64,000 bases of DNA, taken from positions 372,001 to 436,000 of the forward strand of contig NZ_SLYD01000001.1 of NCBI RefSeq assembly GCF_004340945.1, written 5' to 3'. This DNA comes from Sphingomonas sp. PP-F2F-A104-K0414 (GTDB taxonomy: Bacteria; Pseudomonadota; Alphaproteobacteria; Sphingomonadales; Sphingomonadaceae). The notes under the pieces were generated by a model. That model ran no database searches, had not been told where the DNA came from, and saw nothing but the letters and a program-made list of their open reading frames with translations. Below, piece by piece: positions 44,857 through 53,882 of the stretch (its first letter is position 1; each line of letters begins with the position of its first letter). The position numbers were made by a program, and so were the translations under genes.

Positions 44857-46239
44857 ATGTTGTTCGCATCACCGGGAATCGACATCACCGCGCCGAAGGC
44901 TACCAGGATCGACCTGTTCAGTGCCGCCACGCCGCAGATGCGCGCGTTCCACGTCACGTGGCTGGCGTTCTTCGTATGCTTCTTCGCGTGGTTCGCCGCC
45001 GCGCCGTTGATGCCGCTGATCAAGGCCGAATTCGGCCTCAGCAAGGACCAGATCGCCAACATCAACATTGCCGCGGTCGCCGTGACGATCCTGGTGCGGC
45101 TGGTGGTCGGACCGCTCTGCGACCGGTTCGGCCCCCGGCGCACCTATACGTGGCTGCTGCTGATCGGTGCGATCCCGGTGTTCGGGCTGGCGTTCGCGCA
45201 GACCTACGAGACGTTCCTGTTCTTCCGCCTCGCGATCGGCGCGATCGGCGCGTCGTTCGTCATCACGCAATATCATACGAGCGTGATGTTCGCGCCCAAC
45301 GTCGTCGGCACCGCCAACGCGACCGTCGGCGGCTGGGGCAATGCCGGCGGCGGCGCGGCGCAGAGCCTGATGCCGCTGGTCGTCGCGGCGCTCGTCGGTC
45401 TAGGCGTCGAGCACGCCTTCGGCTGGCGCGCGGCGATGTTCGTGCCGGGCGTCGCGATGGTCGCGATGGCGTTCGTCTATGCGCGTTACACGCAGGACAC
45501 GCCGCAGGGCGATATCGTCGACCTCCGCGCGGCGGGCATCGAACTGGACGGCGGCAAGGCGACCGGCATGGCGATCTTCCGCCGCGCCGCCGCCAATTAC
45601 CGGACCTGGATGCTCGCCGCGACCTATGGCGCGTGTTTCGGGGTGGAGATCTTCATTCATAATATTGCCGCAAGTTATTACGTCGATCGGTTCGGGCTTT
45701 CGCTGACCAATGCGGGGCTGGCAGCAGGGATCTTCGGCGGGCTTGCGCTGTTCGCCCGTGCGCTCGGCGGGATCGCGAGCGACCGGATCGCGCTCAGCAA
45801 AGGCCTCGATGGCCGCGCGCTGCTGTTGTTCGCGCTGATGCTCGGCGAAGGCGTCGGGCTGGTGCTGTTCGGTCATGCCGGTAGCGTCACACTCGCGATC
45901 CTGGCGATGACGATGTTCGGGCTGTTCACGCACATGGCGTGCGGCGCGACCTATGCGCTGGTGCCGTTCATCGACCGCAAGGCGCTGGGCGGTGTCGCCG
46001 GGCTGATCGGCGCGGGCGGCAACATCGGCGCGGTCGCGGCGGGGTTCCTCAACAAGGCGTCGGCCACCCCGCAGCAATGCCTCATCGTGCTCGGCTACGT
46101 CGTTGCGGGCACCGCGGTCTGCGCGCTCGCCGTCCGCTTCTCCGCCACGCACAAATCGAACGAGCGCGCGCTGCTCAACGCCGCGCTCGACGCACGCCGC
46201 ACCAGCGACCGCTCGGTCAACGGCGCGCTCCCCGCGTGA
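44857..46239 (+). CDS. Nitrate/nitrite MFS transporter
   Basis: The 460-residue protein has about twelve hydrophobic helices. Both nitrate-porter signatures are present: GGWGNAGGGAAQSLMPL and GLIGAGGNIGAVAAGF, plus the MFS motif GPLCDRFGPRRTY. It brings nitrate (and possibly nitrite) into the cytoplasm for NasA and NirB. ATG 44857 is preceded by GGGGGA. It is the first gene after the attenuator. Confidence 0.93.
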   Translation: MLFASPGIDITAPKATRIDLFSAATPQMRAFHVTWLAFFVCFFAWFAAAPLMPLIKAEFGLSKDQIANINIAAVAVTILVRLVVGPLCDRFGPRRTYTWLLLIGAIPVFGLAFAQTYETFLFFRLAIGAIGASFVITQYHTSVMFAPNVVGTANATVGGWGNAGGGAAQSLMPLVVAALVGLGVEHAFGWRAAMFVPGVAMVAMAFVYARYTQDTPQGDIVDLRAAGIELDGGKATGMAIFRRAAANYRTWMLAATYGACFGVEIFIHNIAASYYVDRFGLSLTNAGLAAGIFGGLALFARALGGIASDRIALSKGLDGRALLLFALMLGEGVGLVLFGHAGSVTLAILAMTMFGLFTHMACGATYALVPFIDRKALGGVAGLIGAGGNIGAVAAGFLNKASATPQQCLIVLGYVVAGTAVCALAVRFSATHKSNERALLNAALDARRTSDRSVNGALPA

Positions 46240-46279
46240 CGCCTTCCCATTCCCGGCTTCAACCCGACTGGACGAACTG

Positions 46280-48784
46280 ATGGAACACCAGACTATCACC
46301 CCCTCCCCCGACACCCGCGAACACCTCGTCGTGATCGGCAACGGCATGGCCGGCTGTCGCGCAGTCGAGGAACTGATCGCGCGCGATCCGACCCGGTACC
46401 GCGTGACGATCTTCGGTGCCGAGCCGCACGTGAACTACAACCGCATCATGCTGTCGCCGGTGCTGGCGGGCGAGAAGACGTTCGAGCAGATCGTCATTAA
46501 CGACCACGCCTGGTACGCGACCAACACCATAGAGCTGGTGACGAGCGACCCGGTCCAGGCGATCGACCGCGCCGCCAGGACCGTCACTGCGCGGTCGGGG
46601 TTGACGGTGTCGTACGACCGGCTTCTGATCGCGACCGGCTCCGATCCGTTCATCATCCCCGTCCCCGGCAAGGACCTCCCCGGCGTCATCTCCTTCCGCG
46701 ACATGGCGGACGTCGATCACATGCTGGAGGCTGCGGGCAAGGGCGGCGCAGCGGTGGTCATCGGCGGCGGGCTGCTCGGGCTGGAAGCCGCACACGGCCT
46801 CACGTTGCGCGGCATGAAGGTCACGGTGATCCACCTGATGCCGACGCTGATGGAGCGGCAGCTCGACGAGGCGGCGGGGTGGTTGCTCAAGTCGGCGCTG
46901 GAATCGCGCGGCCAGGTCATCCTCACCGAAGCGAATACCGCCGAGATCGTCGGCGATACCCGCGTCGAGGGCGTGCTGCTGAAAGACGGCACGCTGATCC
47001 CCGCGAGCCTCGTCGTCATGGCGGTCGGCATCCGACCCTCGGTGGCGCTCGCGCGTGACGCCGGGCTCGATATCGGCCGCGGAATCAAGGTCGATGACCA
47101 CATGGTCACCAGCGACCCGTCGATCCTCGCGGTCGGCGAATGCGTCGAGCATGACGGCAACGTCTACGGCCTCGTCGCGCCGCTGTGGGACATGTGCCGC
47201 GCTCTCGCCGACGGATTGGTCGAGCAGCACAGCGGCTATCGCGGATCGGTGACCTCGACCAAGTTGAAGGTCGCCGGGCTCGACGTATTCTCGGCGGGCG
47301 ATTTCTCCGGCGGTGCAGGCGCAGAGGACATCGTCCTGCGCGATGCGTCGCGCGGCATCTACAAACGCGTCGTGGTCAAGGACGACCGGATCGTCGGCGC
47401 GGTGCTGTACGGCGACACGACCGATGGCGGCTGGTATTTCGATCTGCTCAAGCGCGGCGAGGACATCTCGGCGGTGCGCGACATGTTGATCTTCGGCCAG
47501 TCGTTCGCCTCGGGAGGAGGCGCGGCGGACCCTAAGGCGGCCGTTGCGGCGCTCTCCGACGATGCGGAGATCTGCGGCTGCAACGGCGTCACCAAGGGCA
47601 AGGTCGTGGCGTGCATCGGCGCCGGCAATACGACGCTCGACGCGGTCCGCGCGACCTGCAAGGCGTCGGCATCGTGCGGATCGTGCACCGGCCTCGTCGA
47701 GACGCTGCTCGCGGTCACGCTCGGCGACGAATATTCGGGCGAACGTTCGGTGAAGACGGTCTGCAAATGCACCAGCTTCGGCCACGACGACGTCCGCCGC
47801 GAGATCGTCGCGCAGGGCATGCGATCGATTCCCGAAGTGATGCAGAAGATGAGCTGGTCGACCCCCGACGGGTGTTCGTCGTGCCGCCCCGCGCTCAATT
47901 ACTACCTGCTGTGCGCGTTGCCGGGCGACTACAAGGACGACCAGCAGAGCCGCTTCGTCAACGAACGCGTGCACGCCAACATCCAGAAGGACGGGACCTA
48001 TTCGGTCGTGCCGCGGATGTGGGGTGGGCTGACCAACCCGCGCGAGCTGCGCGCGATCGCCGATGTCGTCGAGAAATACGACGCGCCGATGGTCAAGGTG
48101 ACGGGTGGCCAGCGGCTCGACATCTTCGGGATCAAGAAGGAGGATCTGCCCGCGGTCTGGGCCGATCTCAATGCCGCCGGGATGGTCAGCGGGCATGCGT
48201 ACGGCAAGTCGCTGCGCACCGTAAAGACCTGCGTCGGGTCGGACTGGTGCCGGTTCGGAACGCAGGATTCGACCGGGCTCGGCGTCAAGGTCGAGCGGAT
48301 GACCTGGGGCAGTTGGATGCCGCACAAGTTCAAGATCGCGGTCAGCGGCTGTCCGCGGAACTGCGCCGAGGCCACGATCAAGGATTTCGGTGTGGTCTGC
48401 GTCGACAGCGGCTACGAGCTGTCGGTCGGCGGCAATGGCGGGATCAAGGTCCGCGCGACCGACTTCCTGTGCAAGGTCGCGACCGAAGAAGAGGCGATGC
48501 ATTACTGCGCCGCGTTCATCCAGTTGTACCGCGAGGAAGCGCGCTATCTGGAGCGCACCGCGCCGTGGATCGAGCGGATCGGCGTGGAATATATCCGCGA
48601 GCGGATCGCGGACGATCCGGCGGGCCGCGATGCGCTGGCGGCACGGTTCCTGTTCTCGCAGCAGTTCACGCAGGACGATCCGTGGGCGGCCCGTGCGGCG
48701 GGCGAGCACCGCGAACAGCATGCGCCGATGGCGCGCTTCACACCTCTGGACACGCCCGTCTTTCTCGGGAGGGAAATGGCATGA
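46280..48784 (+). CDS. nirB: Assimilatory nitrite reductase [NAD(P)H], large subunit
   Basis: The 834-residue protein has an N-terminal FAD/NAD(P) oxidoreductase (VVIGNGMAGCRAVEEL; second dinucleotide site VVIGGGLLGLEAAHGL), a BFD-type [2Fe-2S] domain (EICGCNGVTKGK to CGSCTGL), and a C-terminal sulfite/nitrite-reductase half with the siroheme-[4Fe-4S] ligands in TCVGSDWCRFG and SGCPRNCAEA. It reduces nitrite to ammonium in the cytoplasm with NirD. The stop overlaps the nirD ATG (ATGA). Confidence 0.95.
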   Translation: MEHQTITPSPDTREHLVVIGNGMAGCRAVEELIARDPTRYRVTIFGAEPHVNYNRIMLSPVLAGEKTFEQIVINDHAWYATNTIELVTSDPVQAIDRAARTVTARSGLTVSYDRLLIATGSDPFIIPVPGKDLPGVISFRDMADVDHMLEAAGKGGAAVVIGGGLLGLEAAHGLTLRGMKVTVIHLMPTLMERQLDEAAGWLLKSALESRGQVILTEANTAEIVGDTRVEGVLLKDGTLIPASLVVMAVGIRPSVALARDAGLDIGRGIKVDDHMVTSDPSILAVGECVEHDGNVYGLVAPLWDMCRALADGLVEQHSGYRGSVTSTKLKVAGLDVFSAGDFSGGAGAEDIVLRDASRGIYKRVVVKDDRIVGAVLYGDTTDGGWYFDLLKRGEDISAVRDMLIFGQSFASGGGAADPKAAVAALSDDAEICGCNGVTKGKVVACIGAGNTTLDAVRATCKASASCGSCTGLVETLLAVTLGDEYSGERSVKTVCKCTSFGHDDVRREIVAQGMRSIPEVMQKMSWSTPDGCSSCRPALNYYLLCALPGDYKDDQQSRFVNERVHANIQKDGTYSVVPRMWGGLTNPRELRAIADVVEKYDAPMVKVTGGQRLDIFGIKKEDLPAVWADLNAAGMVSGHAYGKSLRTVKTCVGSDWCRFGTQDSTGLGVKVERMTWGSWMPHKFKIAVSGCPRNCAEATIKDFGVVCVDSGYELSVGGNGGIKVRATDFLCKVATEEEAMHYCAAFIQLYREEARYLERTAPWIERIGVEYIRERIADDPAGRDALAARFLFSQQFTQDDPWAARAAGEHREQHAPMARFTPLDTPVFLGREMA

Positions 48785-49119
48785 TCGGCGAATGGCTCGA
48801 TATCGGCTGGGTCGACGAGATCCCGGTCCGCGGCAGCCGGACGGTGCAGGTCACCGGTGGCGACGACATCGCGGTCTTCCGCACCGGCGACGGCAAGGTC
48901 TTCGCGCTGGCGGATCGCTGTCCGCACAAGGGTGGGCGACTGTCGCAGGGCATCGTGCACGGCGGCGCGGTGGCGTGCCCGCTGCACAACTGGCGGATCG
49001 CACTGGATACGGGCGAGGCGCTGGGCGAGGACAAAGGTTGTACGCCGGTGATCCCGGTGAAGGTCAGCGGTGGGCGGGTGCTCCTCTGCCGCACCTCGAC
49101 CATGAAAGCCGCCGCATGA
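48781..49119 (+). CDS. nirD: Assimilatory nitrite reductase small subunit (Rieske type)
   Basis: The 112-residue Rieske-fold protein has Fe-S ligands in RCPHKGGRL and CPLHNWRI. It is the small partner of NirB. Its stop TGA overlaps the ATG of the nitrate reductase gene (ATGA at 49116-49119), and the left arm of a 156-bp REP-like element begins at the last base of the stop. Confidence 0.94.
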   Translation: MIGEWLDIGWVDEIPVRGSRTVQVTGGDDIAVFRTGDGKVFALADRCPHKGGRLSQGIVHGGAVACPLHNWRIALDTGEALGEDKGCTPVIPVKVSGGRVLLCRTSTMKAAA

Positions 49120-51860
49120 TCCTCCCCGGCACGGGGAGGGGGACCGCCGCAGGCGGTGGAGGGGGGCCTCCACAAAGCAAGACGCCTGCAGGAGGGACTC
49201 CACGAAGGGGGACGCCTGCGGGAGCCCCCCTCCACCATCCATCGGATGGTCCCCCTCCCCGTGCCGGGGAGGATATCCGCACGACCTGCGCGTATTGCGG
49301 TGTCGGCTGCGGCATTCTCGCGACCCCGACGGGCGAGCGGTCCGTCACGATCAAGGGCGACCCCGACCACCCCGCCAACACCGGCAAGCTCTGCTCGAAG
49401 GGCACGCACCTCGGCGAGACGATCGGGCTCGAAGGCCGCCTCCTCACCCCGATGATCGGCCAGCGCCGCGCCTCCTGGGACAAGGCGCTACACCTCGTCG
49501 CCAAACGCTTCCGCGACACGATCGCGCAGCACGGGCCCAACAGCGTCGCGTTCTACGTCTCCGGGCAACTGCTCACCGAGGATTATTACGTCGCCAACAA
49601 GCTGATGAAGGGCTTCATCGGCTCGGCGAACATCGACACCAATTCGCGGCTTTGCATGGCAAGCGCCGTCGCCGGGCACATGCGAGCTTTCGGCGAGGAT
49701 ATCGTGCCGGCGAGCTACGACGATCTCGACGCCGCCGACCTGATCGTGCTGGTCGGATCGAACACCGCCTGGTGCCACCCGATCGTCTATCAACGCATCC
49801 GCACGCGCTGCGATGCGGGCGCCAAGCTCGTCGTGATCGACCCGCGCCGGACCGAAACCGCGGACGAGGCCGACCTGCACCTCGCGATCCGGCCCGGCAC
49901 CGACGTCGCGCTGATGAACGGCTTGCTCGCGTGGTGCCGTGACGCGGGCGTGGTCGATTACGACTATCTCGCCGCGCACGTCGCCACGCCCGACGCGTTC
50001 TGGGACCAGATCGGCGAGGGCAGCGACCTTTGGTCGGTCGCGCGTACCTGCGACGTCCCGCCGCAGGATCTCAGGCGCTTCTTCGAACTGTTCGCCGCGA
50101 CGCCAAAGACCATCACCATGTTCAGCCAGGGCGTGAACCAGTCGCTGTCGGGCACCGATCAGGTCAACGCGATTATCAACCTGCACCTCGCCACCGGCCG
50201 CATCGGCAAGCCGGGTGCGGCCCCCTTCTCGATCACCGGCCAGCCCAATGCGATGGGTGGGCGCGAGGTCGGCGGACTCGCGTCGTCACTCGCCGCGCAC
50301 ATGGATTTCGCGCCCGAAAACGTCGCGCGGGTCGGCCGGTTCTGGGCCGCGTCCAACATTGCGACCAAGCCGGGGCTAAAGGCGGTCGACCTGTTCCGCG
50401 AACTCGGCAACGGCCGGATCAAGGCGCTGTGGGTGATGGCGACAAACCCCGCGGTATCGATGCCCGATGCGGGCCGCGTACGTGAGGCGCTTGCCGGTTG
50501 CCCGTTCGTCGTCGTGTCCGATGTGGTCGAAACCACCGATACCTCGGTCCACGCGCATGTCCGCCTGCCCGCCGCGGCGTGGGGCGAGAAGGACGGTACC
50601 GTCACCAATTCCGACCGCACGATCAGCCGGCAGCGCGCGTTCATGACCGCGCCGGGCGAGGCGAAGCCGGACTGGTGGATCGTCTCCGAAATCGGGCGGC
50701 GGATGGGGTGGAAGACCGCGTTTTCCTATGACCGCCCGGCCGAGATCTGGCGCGAGCATTGCCGGTTGTCGGCCTATGAGAATGACGGCACGCGGCTATT
50801 CTTGCTCCCCGGTCACTCGGCCAAGAGCAACGCCGAGTATGACGCTATGCCCCCGTTCCGCTGGGGCGGGACACCGTTTGCGGATGGCCGGTACTCGACG
50901 CCAGACGGCCGCGCGCGGCTGGTGCCGGTGGCGCAGAAGCCGGTCGCGACGCCACTCGCGCAGTGGCCAATGACGCTCAACACCGGGCGCTATCGCGACC
51001 AGTGGCACACCATGACCCGCACCGGTCTGTCACCCAAGCTCGCGCGCCACCGCGAGGAGCCGCTGGTCGAGATACATCCTGACGACGCGGCGCGTCTCGG
51101 GATCGTCGATGGCGGGCTGGCGCGCGTGACGACACCGCAGGACGACACGCTGTTCCGCGCTAGCGTCATCGCGACGCAGCGGGTCGGCGAGCTGTTCGTG
51201 CCGATCCACTGGACCGACCGCACCGCGACCGGTGGCCGCGCCGGACTGCTCCCGCGCCCGCTTGCCGATCCGATCTCCGGTCAGCCGGGCTTCAAGTCGA
51301 CGCCCGTGCGGATCGAGCCGGTCACAACCGAGTGGCGCGGTTTCGTCGTCGTGCGCGGCGAACTGGCGACCCGCCCCGATTGCCTGTGGGCCACGCGTGT
51401 CGCAGTGACGTGTGGGACCGCGTGGGACATGGCCGGCAACGGCGACCCTGCTGCACTCGACGCGCTGCTGCCCAAGGGCCAGCGGATCGAAGCGATCGAT
51501 GCCGCGCGAGGCTCACGCCGGATCGCGATCCTCGACAACGGCAAACTGACCGCGGTGCTGTTCGTCACGCGCGACGGCAGGCTCCCACCACGCGACTGGC
51601 TCGTCGCGCAACTGAGTAAAGCGGTCGCGGCGCCCACCTTGCTCGCTGGCCGGGCGCCGGGTGTGCAGGTCGATCGTGGCCCGATCGTCTGCGCGTGCTT
51701 CGACGTCGGGCTGAAGACCATCCTCGCCGCGATCGCCGACCAGCAGCTCGCCGACGTACCTGCGATCGGGGCGGCACTGAAAGCCGGCAACAATTGCGGA
51801 TCGTGCCGCCCCGCCCTTGCAAAACTCCTCGTCAACGAAGGATCAGCCCATGTCGCATGA
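49116..51860 (+). CDS. nasA: Assimilatory nitrate reductase, catalytic subunit, with REP-encoded N-terminal extension
   Basis: The 914-residue molybdopterin enzyme has a [4Fe-4S] site (TTCAYCGVGCGI to GKLCSKGTHL), the Mo-bis-MGD core and a C-terminal BFD-type [2Fe-2S] domain (VCACFDVGL to NCGSCRPALAKLL). It reduces nitrate to nitrite. Residues 2-53 are Gly/Pro-rich and are encoded by an inverted-repeat element, whereas relatives begin within a few residues of the Cys motif. The only in-frame ATG/GTG/TTG before that motif is 49116, so the extension must be translated if the enzyme is made. It is followed by the SUMT gene with an 11-base overlap. Confidence 0.93.
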   Translation: MILPGTGRGTAAGGGGGPPQSKTPAGGTPRRGTPAGAPLHHPSDGPPPRAGEDIRTTCAYCGVGCGILATPTGERSVTIKGDPDHPANTGKLCSKGTHLGETIGLEGRLLTPMIGQRRASWDKALHLVAKRFRDTIAQHGPNSVAFYVSGQLLTEDYYVANKLMKGFIGSANIDTNSRLCMASAVAGHMRAFGEDIVPASYDDLDAADLIVLVGSNTAWCHPIVYQRIRTRCDAGAKLVVIDPRRTETADEADLHLAIRPGTDVALMNGLLAWCRDAGVVDYDYLAAHVATPDAFWDQIGEGSDLWSVARTCDVPPQDLRRFFELFAATPKTITMFSQGVNQSLSGTDQVNAIINLHLATGRIGKPGAAPFSITGQPNAMGGREVGGLASSLAAHMDFAPENVARVGRFWAASNIATKPGLKAVDLFRELGNGRIKALWVMATNPAVSMPDAGRVREALAGCPFVVVSDVVETTDTSVHAHVRLPAAAWGEKDGTVTNSDRTISRQRAFMTAPGEAKPDWWIVSEIGRRMGWKTAFSYDRPAEIWREHCRLSAYENDGTRLFLLPGHSAKSNAEYDAMPPFRWGGTPFADGRYSTPDGRARLVPVAQKPVATPLAQWPMTLNTGRYRDQWHTMTRTGLSPKLARHREEPLVEIHPDDAARLGIVDGGLARVTTPQDDTLFRASVIATQRVGELFVPIHWTDRTATGGRAGLLPRPLADPISGQPGFKSTPVRIEPVTTEWRGFVVVRGELATRPDCLWATRVAVTCGTAWDMAGNGDPAALDALLPKGQRIEAIDAARGSRRIAILDNGKLTAVLFVTRDGRLPPRDWLVAQLSKAVAAPTLLAGRAPGVQVDRGPIVCACFDVGLKTILAAIADQQLADVPAIGAALKAGNNCGSCRPALAKLLVNEGSAHVA
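49119..49274. repeat. 156-bp REP-like element inside the start of the nitrate reductase gene
   Basis: Perfect 25-bp terminal inverted repeats lie at 49119-49143 and 49250-49274 (arm contains CTCCCCGGCACGGGGAGGGG). The inner part has further GC-rich repeats, e.g. two GACGCCTGC(A/G)GGAG units. Such paired elements are normally intergenic. The length is an exact multiple of three (52 codons) with no stop in the reading frame, so the nitrate reductase frame is kept. Confidence 0.85.
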
Positions 51861-52641
51861 TTTCCCGCCCGGTTCGGTCTGGCTGGTCGGTGCCGGCCCG
51901 GGCGATCCCGACCTCCTCACGCGCAAGGCCGAACGCCTGCTCGCGGCGGCCGACATCGTCTTCTACGACGCACTAGTCGGCCCAGGCGTCCTCGCGCTCG
52001 TCCCGCCCGGGGCCGAGATGGTCGGTGTAGGAAAGCGGTCGGGGCGGCATTCGAAGGACCAGGTCTCGATCAACGCCTTGCTCGCCAGCGCAGCGCTCGA
52101 CGGCAAGCGTGTCGTCCGGCTCAAGGGCGGCGACCCGTCGATCTTCGGCCGCTCGACCGAGGAGGTCGATCACCTCGCCGCCAGCGGCATCCCCGTTCGT
52201 ATCTGCCCCGGCATTACGGCCGCCAGCGCCGCCGCAGCCTCGGGCGGCGCGTCGCTGACGCTGCGCGGCCTCGCGCGGAAGCTCACCTTCGTCACCGCAC
52301 ACGCCCGCGCGGGCGAAGCGCTCGATCTCGACTGGACCGCGCTCGCCGCGCCCGACGCTACGCTCGCCGTCTATATGGGCCGCGCCGCCGCCGGCGAAGT
52401 GTCACGCGAACTGATCGCCGCCGGGCGCGCGCCCGACACGCCGGTGATGGTCGCGGTCAACGTCTCGCTCCCGACCGAACGCATCCTGCGCGGCCGGCTG
52501 TCGGCGCTGGCGTTCCTGGTAGAGACGATCAGCGACAACGATCCCTCGCTGCTGCTGATCGGCGATGCATTGGCAGTATCGTCGATCGCGGCCGTAAACA
52601 CGATGGCGCAAACGCGGGGCTTCGAGGTTGGGGTGGCATAA
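51850..52641 (+). CDS. cobA: Uroporphyrinogen-III C-methyltransferase (SUMT)
   Basis: The 263-residue protein has SUMT motifs: VWLVGAGPGDPDLLT, VRLKGGDPSIFGRSTEE, CPGITAASAAAASGGASLTL, RGL. It methylates uroporphyrinogen III to precorrin-2, the precursor of siroheme needed by NirB. There is no CysG N-terminal oxidase/chelatase part, so the later steps must be done elsewhere. It starts MSHDFPPG, inside the 3' end of the nitrate reductase gene. Confidence 0.92.
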   Translation: MSHDFPPGSVWLVGAGPGDPDLLTRKAERLLAAADIVFYDALVGPGVLALVPPGAEMVGVGKRSGRHSKDQVSINALLASAALDGKRVVRLKGGDPSIFGRSTEEVDHLAASGIPVRICPGITAASAAAASGGASLTLRGLARKLTFVTAHARAGEALDLDWTALAAPDATLAVYMGRAAAGEVSRELIAAGRAPDTPVMVAVNVSLPTERILRGRLSALAFLVETISDNDPSLLLIGDALAVSSIAAVNTMAQTRGFEVGVA

Positions 52642-52727
52642 GGCCAAAGACCTAAGCTCGGCGGCCAGCGAACATGTGCTCGCCGATGGGGCCGCCCTCA
52701 ACTCTGTCTCGCTCGCCCTAGCTCGAC

Positions 52728-53195
52728 GTGGAACGTCTCCGGGTCTTGCAGTTCGCCCCGCCCGCTTTTGCCGCGCCGCCGGGAACGGTCAGCGTCACGA
52801 TTCCGCGGCTGAGAGTGGCGGAATATCACAAGCCCTATGTCGCCGTGTGGCTGGAGCCAGTCGGTGGCGGCGCGCCGCGTACTCTGGCAGTGTGGTACGA
52901 TCTCAAGAAGCGCGGCAATGATCCCGGGACCAAATGGCTCGCGGACCTGCGCGCATGGTGGCGCAAGAGTGGCCGCAGCATGACGATGCCCGCGGACGGC
53001 GTCAGCGGCGCGACGCGTGCGCCGGGCCAATACACCATCCCCATCCCCGCCGACGTCAAGCCCGGCCGGTATGTCCTGAACGTCGAGGCGGCGCGGGAAA
53101 CCGGCGGTCCCGAACTCGTCTCCGTACCGCTTGCTGCCGGCGCTCGCACCACGGGCAAGACCGAACTCGGCGCTATCGCCATCTCCGCCCGCCAA
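52728..53195 (+). pseudogene. DUF2271 protein gene, degraded at both ends
   Basis: A DUF2271 core is readable (VSVTIPRLRVAEYHKPYVAV, TLAVWYDLKKRGNDPGTKWL, GQYTIPIPADVKPGRYVL). The N-terminal signal peptide is lost: the frame has only a GTG and PPAFAAPPG before the core. At the expected end (AISAR) the codon at 53193-53195 is CAA where a TAA would fit, so the frame reads on through the next gene in the wrong frame to 53651. The family is exported and accompanies iron- or flavin-related genes. Confidence 0.7.
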
Positions 53196-53205
53196 GGATT
53201 ACATC

Positions 53206-53861
53206 ATGAAGCCTTTTGTCGCACGCCTGATGGCCGCTGCCGCGCTGTTGTCGATCCCCGCCGCGCTGTCGGCGCACCGTATGTGGCTGCTGCCGTCCGC
53301 CACTGTGTTCTCGGGGACCGACGGCTGGGTAACGGTCGACGCCGCCGTCTCGAACGACCTGTTCTTCTTCGATCACCAGCCACTCCGGCTCGACGGCATG
53401 AAGGTCTGGCAGCCCGATGGCAGCGAGGGCATGCTCCAGAACGGCGCGACTGGGCGCTATCGCTCGGTATTCGACGTGAAGCTCGACAAGCCTGGCACCT
53501 GGAAGATCGGCACGGAGATGTCCGCCGTCATGGGCAGCTTCAAGGTGGATGGCGTCGAGAAGCGCATCGGCGGTCGTTGCGGTCCGCTACAGCCGAACGC
53601 GCCCGCGCCGCTGACGACCGCGACATCCCCCCGCCAACGCGACCGACGTGAAGGTCACGGTGATCCCCGGCGGTAAGCGCTACCGCAACGACGAGGGCGC
53701 GCGAACTTACCACCGGTGCGGACGGCGTACTCAGCGTCGAATGGCAGACCGCAGGCATGTACTGGCTCAACGCCACGCTGACCGATGCCAAGGCAACGAC
53801 CCCACGTGCCACCGAGCGGCGGATGAGCTATGTCACGACGCTCGACGTGCTGACGCCCTGA
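53206..53861 (+). pseudogene. DUF4198 protein gene with frameshifts and internal deletion
   Basis: It starts well (MKPFVARLMAAAALLSIPAA signal, then HRMWLLPSATVFSG, GTWKIGTEMSAVMGSF). Near 53610 the frame slips; the next family block (DVKVTVIPGGKRYRNDEGA) is in another frame, and the last block (ELTTGADGVLSVEW to VTTLDVLTP) is in a third. The total is too short for the family, pointing to loss of roughly 50 codons as well. DUF4198 proteins are periplasmic and often metal-linked. Confidence 0.72.
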
Positions 53862-53882
53862 ACGATTACCGAGGGTAAAGTC

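Noticed and set aside
46259..48721. An 820-codon open frame on the minus strand opposite nirB
   Set aside because: It is the mirror of a GC-rich, codon-biased gene. The plus-strand product has all NirB motifs, while the antisense text is Arg/Asp-rich without family features.
49119..49274. Repeated GC-rich units considered as a CRISPR or insertion sequence
   Set aside because: There are no regularly spaced identical repeats with unique spacers and no transposase. The structure is a REP-type inverted repeat.
52725..52745. ACGTGGAAC stretch considered as a parS-like site
   Set aside because: Only about one half-site matches the parS palindrome, and no other copies were noticed nearby.
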